A stretch of DNA of 64,000 nt from Bolinopsis microptera (taxonomy: Eukaryota > Ctenophora > Tentaculata > Lobata > Bolinopsidae), in contig NC_087076.1 in the NCBI RefSeq assembly GCF_026151205.1, positions 8,346,902 through 8,410,901 of the forward strand, read 5' to 3'. Below, piece after piece: positions 1-12,321 of the stretch. The translations under genes were made by a program, and so were the position numbers. How positions within the stretch are numbered: position 1 is the stretch's first letter; each line of letters starts with the position of its first letter. The notes under the pieces are model-generated. The model did no database searches. It had not been told where the DNA came from and was given only the letters and a program-made list of their open reading frames with translations.

Positions 1-366
1 CCTCTCTAGAATCAGTCGACACACACACACACACACACTTGGTCTAAAGACTTGTGTGGGAAGGTAGTAAGTGGGGGTGTTTCAGTGTACTATGAGGATG
101 ACGAGGACGGGGGACCCTAGTTACGATGTCCCCTCCGGGTGTAAAGAAGGAGATACGGTCCAAATAATGACTCTGAATGTTGCCTACAATTAGGACATTG
201 ATGAATTAGCAATCATAGCAGGCGAGTGTGGTTATTGAAAAATTTACCTAGGCGCAAATTATTTGACTCATGAGATCTAGCAATTCACAAGTTCAGTTTA
301 TTACCATCGTTTTTGGGTTGGCAGATTTTACAGGACTATATTTTATCTAAACGGGTTTAGAAATAA

Positions 367-482
367 GTTCACGTGGTAACATGTAATAGCGGACTCACTG
401 TATCTCAACTCAGATAACCAATAAAGAGTAACATGTAATAGCGGAACTCACTGTATCCTCAACTCAGATAACCAATAAAGAA
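367..482. repeat. two-copy tandem duplication (~52 bp)
   Basis: Two near-identical copies of a ~52-bp segment containing 'gtaacatgtaatagcgg' and ending 'ataaccaataaag' lie head to tail. No coding content is seen. The rest of 1-577 shows only a short (CA)n run near position 20. Confidence 0.75.
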
Positions 483-577
483 CTGTATGAAATGGACACC
501 CTATTCCTTCGAACTATCAATTATATCTTATTCCATCTAATCAACACAACTATATTGATCCTACTCTACAACTCATT

Positions 578-940
578 GAAATCTACTATAAATCATGACG
601 GTATACACAGTGCACTCTACCTGAATCTACTATAAATCATGACGGTATACACAGTGCACTCTACCTGAATCTACTATAAATCATGACGGTATACACAGTG
701 CACTCTACCTGAATCTACTGTAAATCATGACGGTATACACAGTGTACTCTACCTGAATCTACTATAAATCATGATTCATGACGGTATACACAGTGCACTC
801 TACCTGAATCTACTATAAATCATGACGGTATACACAGTGCACTCTACCTGAATCTACTATAAATCATGACGGTATACACAGTGCACTCTACCTGAATCTA
901 CTATAAATCATGACGGTATACACAGTGCACTCTACCTGAA
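578..940. repeat. 44-bp minisatellite, about 8 copies
   Basis: A 44-bp unit containing 'atcatgacggtatacacag' repeats about eight times with very few substitutions. One unit carries a short internal duplication near 771. The homogeneity indicates recent expansion. Confidence 0.95.
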
Positions 941-1649
941 CTCGACGAAGAAACTACCATGACTTTCCTGCAAGTTGTAAAATATGGAGATGTAGCCCAG
1001 TGTCAGTACTGCTAGGTTCGTATGGTGGAGGTGCTGAGCGTGTTAAAAAACGATTCATGATCAGCAATCTGTTAGCGTGAAAACAGTCAGTTTACAACTT
1101 CGATTACACTATTAAGATGGGCTAACTTGGCTAATGAGGGGATTGATATATATAGAATACCATTGTTCTTAAAGTTGGCAAATAGACTGGTTACTGGTAT
1201 TATATTGCAGGAATGTTAGACGTTTTCCATAAGTATTGTGTAAGACTGCTGTCCCTTGTCTTCTCTGATCAGCAAGTATAAACGATAATAGCGGTTGCCA
1301 ATAAATCTACAGTTTGTTTATGTTCAGCTTTTGCTCATGGTCCACTCATAATTCACAAAGCATTGAGCGGAGAGTCCCAACTGTGCGGAAAACAACCAAT
1401 ATTGTGATTACAAACCCGCCACACTTATATTATGTAATATGTTGGGCCTCTGATCAGAATTTGAGGCCCAATTGTTGAAGCTAGAAGGCAGAAGCTAACA
1501 ATGAGGTCTGTGAGCCATGCTCAAAGCCCCTCAACATGTAGGACATACTAAATGCTTTTAAGTGGCACCTTTCTGCCCCACAAATGGTTTAGGTAGGCAA
1601 GGTGTGTTCTCCTAATGTGAATTCTCGCTATAGCCCCTTTGCTGAAATA

Positions 1650-2048
1650 ATGAGTGATAGTGGTGACAGATTTTATGATGATGAGGGTGGATATAATGAT
1701 GATGAAACCATTCAAAAAATTTCAAATATTTTCGAACTATGTCACATTGACTTTACAAAGTTACGAGACAAATCTTTGCAAACCGATAACGAGGTTGATC
1801 CTAGCATAACGGGATCATTACATTATATAAACGATATACCTAGTTAACAGACAAAATTAGGCATCCGAGGGAAACCCGAGGTTAAGGTGGGTCACGACAA
1901 GATTTTGGCAAGGATCGTTCGTAGCTCGTCATTGACAGGGCCAGCATTAATGAGATTAGATGATTTGTTGGCGCAAGACAAGAGAAGGCCCAACTATAAT
2001 AATAAATACCCACAAATTAGGAAAAACACCACCTCACAACAACAATGA
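1650..2048 (+). pseudogene. unrecognised reading frame interrupted by one stop codon
   Basis: One frame runs from an ATG at 1650 (MSDSGDRFYDDEGGY...) to TGA at 2046-2048, broken only by TAA at 1845-1847. The first part is acidic. The second is basic and ends in a run of Gln. Residue use looks protein-like on both sides of the stop, so this may be a decayed gene, a stop polymorphism, or two exons separated by a short intron. I do not recognise the protein and see no domain motif. Neighbouring sequence is non-coding and repeat-poor. Confidence 0.35.
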
Positions 2049-5000
2049 ATGGAACAGTAAGGTACTCACAGTAAATTTAGAGTCCTTAGCTTCAGCTTCA
2101 CCGACAGTTACACTAGTCTCCTCTGACATCCTTATTAAGAATATTGAGGTTAAGTTACTGATTTTGTCCTGATACAGATCGTGAGATCATGGTAAAATAA
2201 GAATCATCGGTTTAGCCCATGTGTTAATCAGCAGTATGATGACAAATACTTGAGTACTTAAATTAATTACTGGAGGTACTTTATATCGTTTGTTAATAAG
2301 CTGGAAATTATCGGAAATATTCAGAGTTCTTGAAATATGTAGTGTAATGAAATAAATATTCTCAACATTGAAATATGTAGTGTAAATATGTAGTGTAATA
2401 ATGTAGTGTAATAAACCTGCAAACTTAAAAGCAGCATGACTATAGCATCGTCATCGTTAATCAGCACTTTCGGTCTATAACAATTACTGATTGGGAATTG
2501 GTCCGTAGTGGCAGCCAATCTTTACTCAATATGAAATGATAAAACTATTCAAGTGAAGTTCATATGACAGTAAACGTGACCCTGAACGTGGCGATCTGTA
2601 AAATTAATGGACTATTTTACGGACAGGCATTTACAGTTAAATAATTCACAGTAACAATTAACATGATAAAACTATTTAAGGAATACAAGGAATACAAGGA
2701 ATACAAGGAATACGAGGCATACAAGGAATACGAGGCATACAAGGAATACGAATTTAAAATCTTAAGTTACAACAGTAACTGTTAAGATAATAACAATTTG
2801 TCATAAGATTTAGATTTATAATGTTAATATATAATTTACTAAAACGAAAAAGAAAGATTTTGTGAATAAATATTTTGTTTACAGTCTCCTTGTTAATGCT
2901 TGAGCCAGGCCACTTTGCGCTCGTTGTTGCGCAAAAAGACGAGAAGAAATGAGTGTGGTATTGCTACAGTGTTAGTGCAAGCAAAAGCAAAATGAATTGG
3001 TACAAGATAGCGCTGGTACAGCACGATATTCAATGTTTAAGTGAAGTTTATATAAGATTAAACGTGACCCCTCAATATACAGTTTATAAAAAGTTGGTGC
3101 ACTGTCTTGAGGGAGCGTAGTTACTAAGTTACAATTTAAAATAGTAATTATAGCAACCAAGGTTTATTTTGAAGATAAAATAAGCTGACTAACTCACACA
3201 CGGCGAGGTGAGTTCTGACAGATTGTCGTCTTCCAGTGACTGGGCAAATATAACAATACTAAAAGTTATCAAGTTACCCTTTCCAGCTAATTTATCAGCT
3301 TTCAGTGGACAAGATAAGGAAAGTAATTTGACACTGCTTTGGGAAGTATAAATCAGCTAACAACAATCAAATATCTCTGTTTTTTTGTGTTTTACAAGAT
3401 AGCAGAAACATTGCTTGGAATTTGATAGCTGAAATACACGTAAGGGTCTCTCAGAAACGATGAAATGCGGAAAATTCCCCAGCTAAGTTAATTTATTTAA
3501 GTTACTTTGTCTTTATTTAGAAAGTCAAATGCTCTGCACAGTTCATTATTTCAAAACAATCAAATTGGTAAGCAAAGGCACAACTTTCTAAATTTATGTA
3601 GTTGGCACTGATAATCGTTATAGTTTTATATTATATCAATCATGAGAAGATTTGTTTGCTACCAATTTCGATTGTTTCAATTGTTCTAAATTGTACATTC
3701 CCATGCTGCATGTTTACAAAATATCCATTAACTATCTGTTTATTAAGCTTAATCAATGAATGTATTTACGTTAAACTTACATTTCAATATTCCAGTGAAT
3801 CAGTCAAATGGTTGGAACTTAAAAGCTCACAACTTTGTTACTTAACAGCACTTTAATTCTTAAAAAAATATTTGTGAATAAATGGCCACATAGTACCTCC
3901 TTATGTGACCTGATGGATTCTTTCAAGACATTCTTTGATTTTTAAGAGTAGACTAAGTGATAACAACATAAAAGTGGACGTAAGTATTGAGTAAAGCATG
4001 TTGCAACATTCAACATCATATTCTGAAATTGTACTAATTAAATTCAAGCTATCGAGAATTGCACTAAAAATTAACAAAATTTCAGAATATTAATATGATG
4101 ATGAATGCTGTAACGTGAATTCACTTACCTTCATTATAACATTGTCACGGAGTCTGTTCAGAAAAAGTTCGGCATTTACTTCAACCGCCAGATGAACACT
4201 CGTATATAATATTTCAATATTCTAATAAAGGACCATTACTGCACACAAATGGTCAAACTTTATGTTCTACAACATAACAAGATTAAGTAAATCAGTATTT
4301 GGTGTAAACATTGACTGGTACTATGGACCAGTCCCCAACCAAAAATCAATCACCAAATGAGCAAGTATTTGGTAATTCCCTGAGAAAACTTTGATGGAAT
4401 GGGGGGGGGGGGGGGGGGGGTTCTGGGATTAAGTTCTGTACGTGACGTCGGCTTATTGTAATTTTGGAATCTTTCAAAACGACCCACCGACCACCCTCAT
4501 GGTAATAACTGTTTTTTCGGGTAATAATTAAGACACCCACCCCCTTTTGCGGGCTTTTTGCGGTACAAACTGTTGAAAAATCACTGTCCTAACAGGCTGC
4601 GTTTGCCCGCTGTAGCAAAAAGAGCCCGCTGTGGACATAAAGCTGTTTCAGTGTATACGACTTGCATGGACACAACATTTTAAAAGGTCATTATATTGGT
4701 GGTGATTATATGTACTGAAACATGTTTGTACTACATGACACATCATCCAAGAACCAGTAGTTGAAATACATTTTAAAATAAATTAAACACTGTACCTTCT
4801 CAAGTGGACAAATCAACAAAGGCCACTTTTTAAAGTTATACAAAAGATCAATCACATTCTGTATAATAAATATTATCACACTTTCGAGCCAAATTTGGCA
4901 GGAAAGCAGAATTGATATTACATGCCCCGATGGGGAGCACTGGCTCTCACCCGGGGGCATGAAATATCGATCAGTTGCTCAGAGAGAGCCCGATATTCCC

Positions 5001-5398
5001 ATAGGAACAAGGAGCCCACTCTCAACAACAGTTCTACTACTGTGAGGTACTGATTTAAATAAAGATTTAAATCAACAACCTGAAGTTGTCTATGACCGTA
5101 AATGCAATGTTCAGATGATCTTTCCATGGTCAGGAAAAATTTATATATATATCTGGTTTTAAAAATATTTCCTTGCGTTTGAGATGTGTCAAGCGAAATA
5201 ACATTTTTTGTTGTAAAACTTTTTCAAGCTGTTCCTTTTTTACTGCACTTCATAGTTCAAAGCCTAATTAGGCTTCGGATGATAAAACTAAGTAAAAACT
5301 CCCTGGCTTGTACGAGCTTAAATGACTTAAGGTTACGGGGCTCAAAAAATTTTGAGTTCTTAGCTTAAAGCGTTCTCATTTTATGAAGACAATAGTGA
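2049..5398. other. intergenic, no gene recognised
   Basis: AT-rich sequence without convincing exons. It holds a short 'aatatgtagtgtaat' repeat cluster at about 2335-2416, a 10-bp array (aaggaatac-type units) at about 2686-2750, and a run of about 20 G near 4400. Short open frames here lack coding character. Confidence 0.6.
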
Positions 5399-5399
5399 A

Positions 5400-5572
5400 A
5401 AAGAGGGAGTGTCACGCCACGCCCAATGTAATTGGGCGTGGCTTACGAAACTTTCAGGAAATCTAAGTTTGACCCATATCTATAATCTCTGAAATTTTGG
5501 TGCAATTTGGAGACGAATTACGTGAGTAATTAAGAGGTTGCGTGTGGGTAGTCACTTTTGGGCCACCCTGTA
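5400..5572. mobile_element. fragment of a mariner-like repeat (right end)
   Basis: The segment ends 'gtcacttttgggccaccctg' followed by TA, which is the inverted-repeat end of a Tc1/mariner-type element and resembles the termini of the complete element at 53315-54081. A diverged copy of the same right portion lies at about 18150-18283. The left end was not found, so both are fragments. Confidence 0.55.
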
Positions 5573-5928
5573 CGTACTGCAGATAATTTCAGCAATTATG
5601 ATGGACTAGATGTGTATATAATATTAACTGATTGTTGATATTTCATATATATAATATTGGTAGCAGTGGACAATTTAGGTTACCTCTGTATTGTGCTCTG
5701 CCAATTGCATTACTTTACTTAATTTATTGTATATAGTTTATATATAATACTGTTTGACACATTTTTCACTTTCTATAATAATTCTTTCATTCAAATTTCT
5801 GATTGTTTCTGAATGGACTCAGTGAAGACAAGTTCTAATGGAAATAAATAGCTGAATAACATATCGACATTTCCATGTCATATTCATATTCTGAAATAGT
5901 ATTAATTCAATTATAACGATCAATATTT

Positions 5929-6048
5929 CGCTCCTACTAAATCGCTCGCCCAAATTTTAAGAAAATTCTTGTGAAAAGGCCATTTGGGTATGAAATGATC
6001 TGAATCGGTGTCTTTTTGGACGCTGATTCCGAATCACCGGACCCCCCC

Positions 6049-6080
<32 letters not shown>

Positions 6081-6346
6081 ATGACGTAGAGTAAAAATGC
6101 TTCCCTGTACTGGAGAGTTATGGGCAAAAAACCGTTTTGGTCACGTGACAGGCTAGTAAAACATGAATTCGATTGTTTAGGGCTCGGGTTAGGGTTAGAG
6201 TTGTGGTAAGGGTTATGGATAGCTTCGGGGTTATGGTCAGGGTTAAGGTTGGGATTAGGGTTTATGTAAAACTGTTTTGTACGGCTGCAAAACCATAAAA
6301 ACCAAAGTCATGTGAAATTTTTGGGCGAGCGAATTAGTAAAAGCGC
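5929..6346. mobile_element. MITE family B, copy 1 (8-bp TSD, telomere-like core)
   Basis: A 418-bp element is bounded by inverted ends (CGCTCCTACTAAATCGCTCG on the left; the complement of GGGCGAGCGAATTAGTAAAA on the right). It is flanked by the direct repeat CAATATTT at 5921-5928 and 6347-6354. The 8-bp duplication and lack of coding capacity suggest a hAT-type MITE. The middle carries degenerate GGGTTA/GGTTAGGG-like repeats and, in this copy only, a C run of about 30 near 6047-6080. A second copy is at 17023-17398. Confidence 0.8.
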
Positions 6347-6354
6347 CAATATTT

Positions 6355-7076
6355 ACATTAAAATTTGACGACGAAATTTATTTCAAACAAAATATATAAC
6401 TGTGAAATAGTTATCCACTGTAAAAATAGTTTTTAACGAAATCTGAGCAGATATGAAGATAAAACTGCAACTGACAAATTTTATTTGAATTAGAATCTGT
6501 CAATGAAAGAACTATCAAATCATGAGACTCAATAACACTACACGGATCCACCAGATCTCTATAATAAGATGAGCCAAACGGATTTTCCGCATTTCAGCAA
6601 TGGTAATTGTCTAGCTATATAAAAATAGACACCCTCGAAAAATGAATATATACCGTTATTATTAATTTAAAGCCGTCGACGAGTCCAACCCTGCGCGCGT
6701 TTTGGTAGGTTATAAACCTACAAAAATTTTGTGGTTATGACTGATTTTTTACGGATGATATTTGTTTCATTTTCTTCATCGAAATATTGAATATATAACC
6801 CGAGGCACGATCGAATCAACTTTCAAATAGCGCGCGCCGGGTTTTAGTCCATTGACAATGAAAGTAAAGTAAAGTAAAGTAAAAATTATGACATAACATC
6901 ATTACTAATGTCTACAAAGTATCATCACACTACATGGAAAAATTACTATTTTTCCATCAAATTTAAAGGTAATAATTTATCAAATATTAATCATGAATAA
7001 AAACAACATTACAAAATTTAATTTATTCATACTTCCCAGTGGAGTAAAGATTTATAAAACGTTTCTTTGCTACTTG
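6355..7076. other. intergenic, repeat-derived
   Basis: No exon recognised. It includes CG-rich islets ('ccctgcgcgcgttttgg', 'cgcgcgccgggttttag') that recur elsewhere in the window, and a short (GTAAA)n run at about 6861-6882. Confidence 0.5.
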
Positions 7077-7425
7077 TAGCGCGATGCACTACTGGGTCGC
7101 GCGCGCATCAAATAATGCTTCTCGCAATCAAATAATGCTTCTCGCCGTATGCAGATCGGCGAGATGCGAAGGATTGACATCGTGAATCAACTTTGCTACA
7201 TAAGGATGGAACCACAAATAATCATTGTGTTTTTCCTTATTACTGATATAACTGGTACCTTCAATTCTTGTTAAAACTTCTTTCGAAACATTCCAAAAAT
7301 GAATTGTAGCGCGATGCACTACTGGGTCGCGCGCGCATCAAATAATGCTTCTCGCAACTTCGGTAGATCGGCGAGATGCACCACTGTGCCTCACCGAGCT
7401 GCGAAGGATTGACATCGTGAATCAA
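7077..7425. repeat. dispersed CpG-rich repeat, two copies in direct order
   Basis: A ~50-bp block beginning 'tagcgcgatgcactactggg' occurs at 7077 and again at about 7307. A diverged third copy lies near 55147. It is CpG-rich against an AT-rich background. No coding function is visible. Confidence 0.7.
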
Positions 7426-8175
7426 ATATTTTAGCTTTCAGTTTCTGTTTCATTATCTTAAAATTTATTCCGCTTTTATTTTTATTCCAATCTACAGTTA
7501 TTCTCGATTCCTTGCTAGCAGTCCGGTTAATTTAGTACCTTTAGTGGGTCTCATTTAATCATTAGCTCTAATTAAAGAACCTCTCAGTCTCACCCTCTCG
7601 GATTTTCACCGCTCCGTTCATTTTTATAGCTTTATTATTTTTATATTTTTGCTACACTTACTAACACGTGTGCATTACAAAGGAGCAATTGTTTGCGAAG
7701 GCATTCTAGAACGGTATATATTTTAGCTTTCAGTTTCTGTTTCATTATCTTAAAATTTATTCCGCTTTTATTTTTATTCCAATCTACAGTTATTCTCGAT
7801 TCCTTGCTAGCAGTCCGGTTAATTTAGTACCTTTAGTGGGTCTCATTTAATCATTAGCTCTAATTAAAGAACCTCTCAGTCTCACCCTCTCAGATTTTCA
7901 CCGCTCCGTTCATTTTTATAGCTTTATTATTTTTATATTTTTACTACACTTACTAACACGTGTGCATTACAAAGGAGCAATTGTTTGCGGAGGCATTCTA
8001 GAACGGTATATATTTTAGCTTTCAGTTTCTGTTTCATTATCTTAAAATTTATTCCGCTTTTATTTTTATTCCAATCTACAGTTATTCTCGATTCCTTGCT
8101 AGCAGTCCGGTTAATTTAGTACCTTTAGTGGGTCTCATTTAATCATTAGCTCTAATTAAAGAACCTCTCACCCTC
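7426..8175. repeat. 292-bp tandem repeat, 2.5 copies
   Basis: A 292-bp unit starting 'atattttagctttcag' begins at 7426, 7718 and 8010. The third copy is cut short near 8175. The copies are almost identical and carry no convincing reading frame. Confidence 0.9.
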
Positions 8176-9000
8176 TCAGAAAACTCCGCTTGGAGATATT
8201 CCTTATTACGCTCTAAGTTATTAATTTTCCTTGTGTTTGAATCCTGTCACTTTTTAACTGTTTTTAGTCTTTGTTATTTTCGGCCGATTTCTGCACTTTT
8301 ACACTGGGTCATCTTCATAATTTCTGGGATTGAGACGACTTATATCAGCATTTAAGGAAGAGTTTGCTTGTCTGACTTACTTCATTAGACACTTCTGGTC
8401 AAGAACTGAACAAGAACTACATTCGAAAACTGGAACATCTGAATGACTCCGCAACCCAGGAATCAACTACTCAGTTATTATCGCTCAATAATCGGTTTGG
8501 TATCGACGTTACATACTTTATTATTTGAAAAAAAAAGCTGATTTTAGGAACCAGGGAATTAAAGTTACCCTCCTAAGGCTAACATTAAATCGCTGATTTT
8601 ATTTATATATATCACTTTTTTTGTTCTTTCTTTTCCTTCAAAACATTCCAGTACATTGTGCAGAAAGTTGGAGATGAAGCCGTAGTACGTACATGTAGCA
8701 TTGCACTGGATCGAACTTGCAGAGTGTGGTTTCCTCCAGTCTGCGCCGTGCGCTTATAATTATATAAACATATGCGGCGCAGATCGACTGGAGGAGATTG
8801 CACTGTGTAGGCTCCGGTGTAATGTGATATGTATGTACTACGGCTTTACAAATTTTGGAAGCAATAAGCATGTAGGGATATATATCTGATACCAATCGTA
8901 TATACTAAAAATACTCTAGCACAATTGTAACTGCAGTTTTACAGAACTCTAAATGCTTAATGAATACTCTTGCAGGTACCACCCGTATTCACACTCAGAC
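8176..9000. other. intergenic, no gene recognised
   Basis: An imperfect inverted repeat built around 'cgatctgcgccgcat'-like sequence occurs near 8735-8815. Nothing else is recognised. Confidence 0.45.
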
Positions 9001-9029
9001 CTGAGTTTAGTCATTTTCCGATACGAGAT

Positions 9030-9515
9030 TGGGGACGGGTTCTATAAACAAACAAACAACAAACAATGATCTGGCCCGTAACATTTCGAGAAGAAAGCGG
9101 CGCGCGCAGACGAGTAACATCCGTCAAAGAAAATATATGCTTTTAAAAAAATATATACTTTTTCAAAAAACATATATACTTTTTTATTATTATCAAACAG
9201 AGTCTGATATGAGCAGAGCTGTCCGGTATTGTTCTTTCCATTTTTAATTACAAATTAGGTCTATCTACGCTGCGCAGTGCCGCTAATGAAAATATTCGTT
9301 TTCGAAATTGCTCTTTCCATTCACCTAACCATGTGCTTTCGCGCCACTTCGGGGGCGCGCGCTACTGCAAGCAAAAGGGCTCTGGATAGATCAACTCTTT
9401 CCATACATCATTGCTCTAACCAGAGCCCTCTCGCTTGCAGTAGCGCGCGGCCGCCGAACTTGTGAAACAAGCACGTCACGCAGTACACGTATACACATGG
9501 CTATATGAACGGTAG
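9030..9515. repeat. CpG-rich dispersed repeat family R, copy 1 with foldback
   Basis: Segments of this block recur at 16345-16720 and 55350-55730: 'gagaagaaagcggcgcgcgc', 'agtaacatccgtcaaag', 'cacgcagtacacgtatacac'. In this copy a ~29-bp stretch ending 'aaaagggctctgg' (about 9357-9385) is answered by its near-complement ('ccagagccctctcgcttgc') at about 9420-9448, so the DNA can fold into a hairpin. The family may carry a short reading frame (see 16497 and 56331). Confidence 0.6.
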
Positions 9516-9779
9516 ACGTTAAAAACTAGTACGTGGAGCCGCGGCAAAGTAGCAAAATGCGCGGGCAGTTCTAAAATTTATAATGTCGCCGCGCCTCACG
9601 TCTTGTATCTTTGTATTATTAGACAACAACATCAAATTCACTGTCCATATTTTGTAACAAAATCTAAAATTTCATAATACATGGTGTTGTATATGTTTTA
9701 ATATCACTATAACTAAAGCGGACAAGCTTTTTATTTTACAACAATATCATTCGGTCTCCTTGTCACTGTAACACTTAGA

Positions 9780-10331
9780 AAGAAACACGAAGATTGAACA
9801 GCGAGACAGGGAATGGACAGTGAGACAGAAATTGAACAGTCAGACAGAGAATGAACACCGAGAAAGATTGAAAGGTAAGACAGGGAATTAACTCTAAAAT
9901 AGAGAATGAACACTGATGCAGAGATTGAATAATGAGACGGAGAATTAACGTCGAGACAGGAATGAACAGTGATTTAATAGTTAAACAGAGAATGATCACT
10001 GAGAAAGAGATTGAATAGTTAAACACATAATGAACGTTGAGACAGATTGAATATTGAGACGGAGAATGAACGTCGAGACAGAGAATGAACATTGAGACAG
10101 ATTGAATAGTGAGACGCAGAATGAACGTCGAGACAGAGAATGAACATTGAGACAGATTGAATAGTCAGACGGAAAATGAATGTCGAGACAGAGAATGAAC
10201 GCTGAGACAAAGATTGAATAGTTAAACAAGAAAATGAACACTGAGACAGAGATTGAATAGTTAAACAGAGAATGAACGTTGAGACAGATTGAATAGTGAG
10301 ATGGTGACAGATCGAATAGTTAGACGGAGAA
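9780..10331. repeat. degenerate minisatellite of GA-rich ~20-40 bp units
   Basis: Irregular repeats of 'gagacagagaatgaacgttg' and 'gacagattgaatagt' fill the region. Minus-strand open frames rich in Ser, Leu and Phe across it are a by-product of the repeat. Confidence 0.85.
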
Positions 10332-10429
10332 TATCATAATATGGTTAGTTTAATATCTAATATCTAAAATGATTGCACGGCTTTTACAGTAATATATTAT
10401 CAAACATAATCTTATCTATGTTATCTATA

Positions 10430-11380
10430 TTAGTTTCTTTTGTAAATATAGGATGCCACATCATTGGCGGTATCTGACAGTTTCTTATATAATAATGCAC
10501 GGACATCATCGTCCATCACGTCAAACTCGGGATCATTAACGAAGGAAGTTATTCTGTTTGAAAGCTCCCGCCAATCTCCTTTATATAGTCTATGTCCCGT
10601 TTCTTCTTTCTTTTATCCCCATTTCCTCCAACCTCATCATCTTCTACTTCTTCATCCTCGTCTTCTGATGCTGGATAATCGCAGCATTTGTTTACATCTG
10701 CATCAGCTGGCCATATCTCAATATCGCTTCCTGCAAAAATAATATCGGATTTTATATTTTGACTATTATAAGAATTGGAAGCAAAGCAATAGGGAAAACC
10801 TTGCAAACCCTGCGGAGATGTGATTTATGACTCTGATGGCAGAGAGTGACAACCCACTTTAACAGACAAAATTATCTTTGTCTTTCCAACCCTGATAACA
10901 ACCAGAGTCCACACGGATACCTCGCCTCGGAGGTCGAAGTAATGCCCTGCCTTTGATATTGATAATAATATTTACTGTAGGAAACTTCATATTTTCTCTA
11001 CAAGCAGGCTCCACACCTCCTACATCGACGCGGACGCACGGCCATAGCACATGAACGAGTTATGAACCTCAATTTTGTCTTGTCTATTCAAATTGGAATG
11101 TAAACATGCATACAGATCAATTTAACAGACCTTTATCTTTTACGAAGAACGGTATGTTTCTGTAATCTTCAGGTAGGTCCTCCCATTTCATTAAACCATC
11201 ATCGATAGCTTGAAAAATATGTCTGCAGGGGATGTGAGTCCTGCTGAAGTTTCTGCAGGTGCAAGTTGGTCCTCTGATGTTCAGTTGGTGGGGCTCAGAC
11301 TGGTGAGAGGATTTCACATGGAATACTCCATCAACGACCTTGCACACTTTGCTTGACCGTTTACCTTCTAAAATTACTGG
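10430..11380 (-). CDS. SWIM zinc-finger protein, last two exons (probable frameshift)
   Basis: Two minus-strand exons with good splice sites are seen. Exon A (11380-11131) follows acceptor 'aataacag' and ends at donor GTCTGT. It encodes a SWIM finger, C-x-C-x9-C-x-H (CTCRNFSRTHIPCRH), followed by KWEDLPEDYRN. Exon B (10730-10430) follows 'attatttttgcag', in matching phase, and starts with an acidic stretch (SEDEDEEVEDDEV). The frame must shift once at an A run (10611-10617 on the plus strand) to reach a second coding-like stretch ending SYIYKRN and a stop at 10430. SWIM fingers occur in MULE transposases and in host ZSWIM proteins. No transposase core is seen upstream, so either origin is possible. 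The frameshift may be real decay or a homopolymer sequencing error. Confidence 0.6.
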
Positions 11381-11503
11381 CTGTTATTCAAAAAATCAAA
11401 CCAAGAGAGAACACATAATATTTTGTCGCTTTATAATTCAAATTATTACTACAAAAAAATACTCGATTCTCCAGAAATTTGCCTTGCACATATAATGTAG
11501 TAA

Positions 11504-12321
11504 GGAGAATAACTACTGAGCTAAATATAGAGTAACACTGACAAAGACAGAGAGTACTTACTGTTCTCAGGAGAAGGAAACCCTTGGTTGGAAGACAGAG
11601 AGTTGATACTGAGTCGGAGAATAATTACTGAGGGAAATGTCTAGAGTAACACTGATGAAGACAGAGAGTTACCACTAAATGAGAGAGTAACTACTGAGGG
11701 AAATGTAGATTAACACTGATGAAGGCAGAGAGTTAATACTGAGTGGGAGAATAACTACTGAAGGAATGTCTAGAGTAACACTGACGAAGACAGAGAGTTA
11801 ATACTTTAATACTGTGTGGGAGAATAACTTCTGAAGGAAATGTCTAGAGTAATACTGATGAAGATAGAGAGTTAACACTGATTGGGAGAATAACTACTGA
11901 GGGAAATATAGAGTAACACTGACGAAGGCAGAGAGTTAATACTGAGTGGAAGAATAACTGCTGAGAGAAATGTAGAGTAACACTGATGAAGACAGAGAGT
12001 TAATACTGAGTGGGAGAATAACTACTGAGAGAAATGTAGAGTTACACTGATGAAGACAGAGAGTTGATACTGAGTGGGAGAATAATTACTGAGGGAAATG
12101 TCTAGAGTAACATTGATGAAGACAGAGATTTAACACTGAGTGGGAGAATACCTACTGAGGGAAATGTAGAATAACACTGATGAAGACAGAGAGTTGATAC
12201 TGAGCGGAAGAATAACTACTGAGCGAAATGTAGAGTAACACTGACGAAGACAGAGAGTTAATACTGAGTGGGAGAATAACTTCTGAAGGAAATGTCTAGA
12301 GTAACACTGATGAAGACAGAG
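11504..12321. repeat. ~63-bp minisatellite, left block
   Basis: Units containing 'gagagttaatactgagtggg' and 'agaataactactgag' repeat about 13 times with moderate divergence. The array is interrupted at 12322 by a LINE insertion and resumes at 13745. Confidence 0.95.

Noticed and set aside
6180..6275. Interstitial telomere
   Set aside because: The GGGTTA-like repeats are degenerate and lie inside a MITE present at two loci.
9731..10241. Several overlapping minus-strand frames of 60-105 codons
   Set aside because: They are produced by the GA-rich minisatellite and have repetitive Ser/Leu/Phe composition.
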